A DNA stretch of 42,663 bases, from contig NZ_VFVL01000042.1 of the NCBI RefSeq assembly GCF_006442815.1, positions 1 through 42,663 of the forward strand, given 5' to 3'. The stretch comes from Mesorhizobium sp. B2-4-3. GTDB lineage: Bacteria; Pseudomonadota; Alphaproteobacteria; Rhizobiales; Rhizobiaceae. A program made the translations under genes and the position numbers. Below are positions 42,648-42,663 of this stretch, piece by piece (the first letter of the stretch is position 1; each line of letters opens with the position of its first letter). The notes below the pieces were generated by a model, which saw only the letters and a program-made list of their open reading frames with translations, was not told the origin of the DNA and ran no database searches.

Positions 42648-42663
42648 TTTCGTGCGTTTTGCG

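Overview
The window is high-GC, densely packed alphaproteobacterial chromosome. The xerD-accA order at the left edge, poly-3-hydroxybutyrate/ketone-body genes, palindromic intergenic mosaic elements of the kind described in rhizobia, and the general gene style all suggest a member of the Rhizobiales, most likely Mesorhizobium or a close relative. That placement is inference from gene style, not from a database search. Almost everything is ordinary chromosomal content; no phage, CRISPR array or complete insertion sequence is visible.

Layout. 1-5231: the end of xerD, accA, a lipoprotein L,D-transpeptidase, a TusA-like protein, and on the opposite strand a His-rich CobW/ZNG1 GTPase and a D-Ala-D-Ala carboxypeptidase. 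5372-9400: an M20 amidohydrolase, tRNA-Arg(CCT), then a small patch with a 2-hydroxyacid dehydrogenase, a frameshifted aldehyde dehydrogenase remnant and an FMN reductase. 9599-17185: a sugar-type ABC importer operon (binding protein, hairpin, double ATPase, two permeases) ending in an SGNH esterase. A second, homologous SGNH esterase and a ROK-family regulator are divergent to it, followed by the orphan tail of a short-chain dehydrogenase. 17283-20209: an adenylate cyclase-FHA fusion and an ECF sigma/anti-sigma pair with a tiny leader ORF. 20329-22532: a rhodanese-ChrB protein translationally coupled to the chromate transporter ChrA.

22710-27041: 3-hydroxybutyrate dehydrogenase, divergent from an overlapping acetoacetate decarboxylase-patatin pair, then a membrane protein, then a decayed second copy of part of the patatin gene split by a RIME-like palindromic element. 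27044-34963: a CorA/ZntB transporter, a Pit phosphate transporter preceded by four 19-bp tandem repeats each carrying a palindrome, a TetR regulator, and a divergent RND efflux pump (membrane fusion protein plus pump). 35101-40885: an YkuD L,D-transpeptidase, two small membrane proteins, a response regulator with a degenerate receiver divergent from a canonical one, another palindromic mosaic element, and a GAF-PAS-kinase-receiver hybrid histidine kinase. 41358-42566: a Rieske non-heme iron oxygenase behind an AT-rich promoter with an inverted-repeat operator.

The most interesting parts are the ABC importer flanked by two paralogous esterases under a ROK regulator that lacks the usual zinc cysteines (a possible acylated-sugar uptake system), the four-fold palindrome array between tetR and pit, the element-split patatin duplicate, and the divergent pair of canonical and degenerate response regulators beside a hybrid kinase. 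I saw no clearly novel defence or mobile system.
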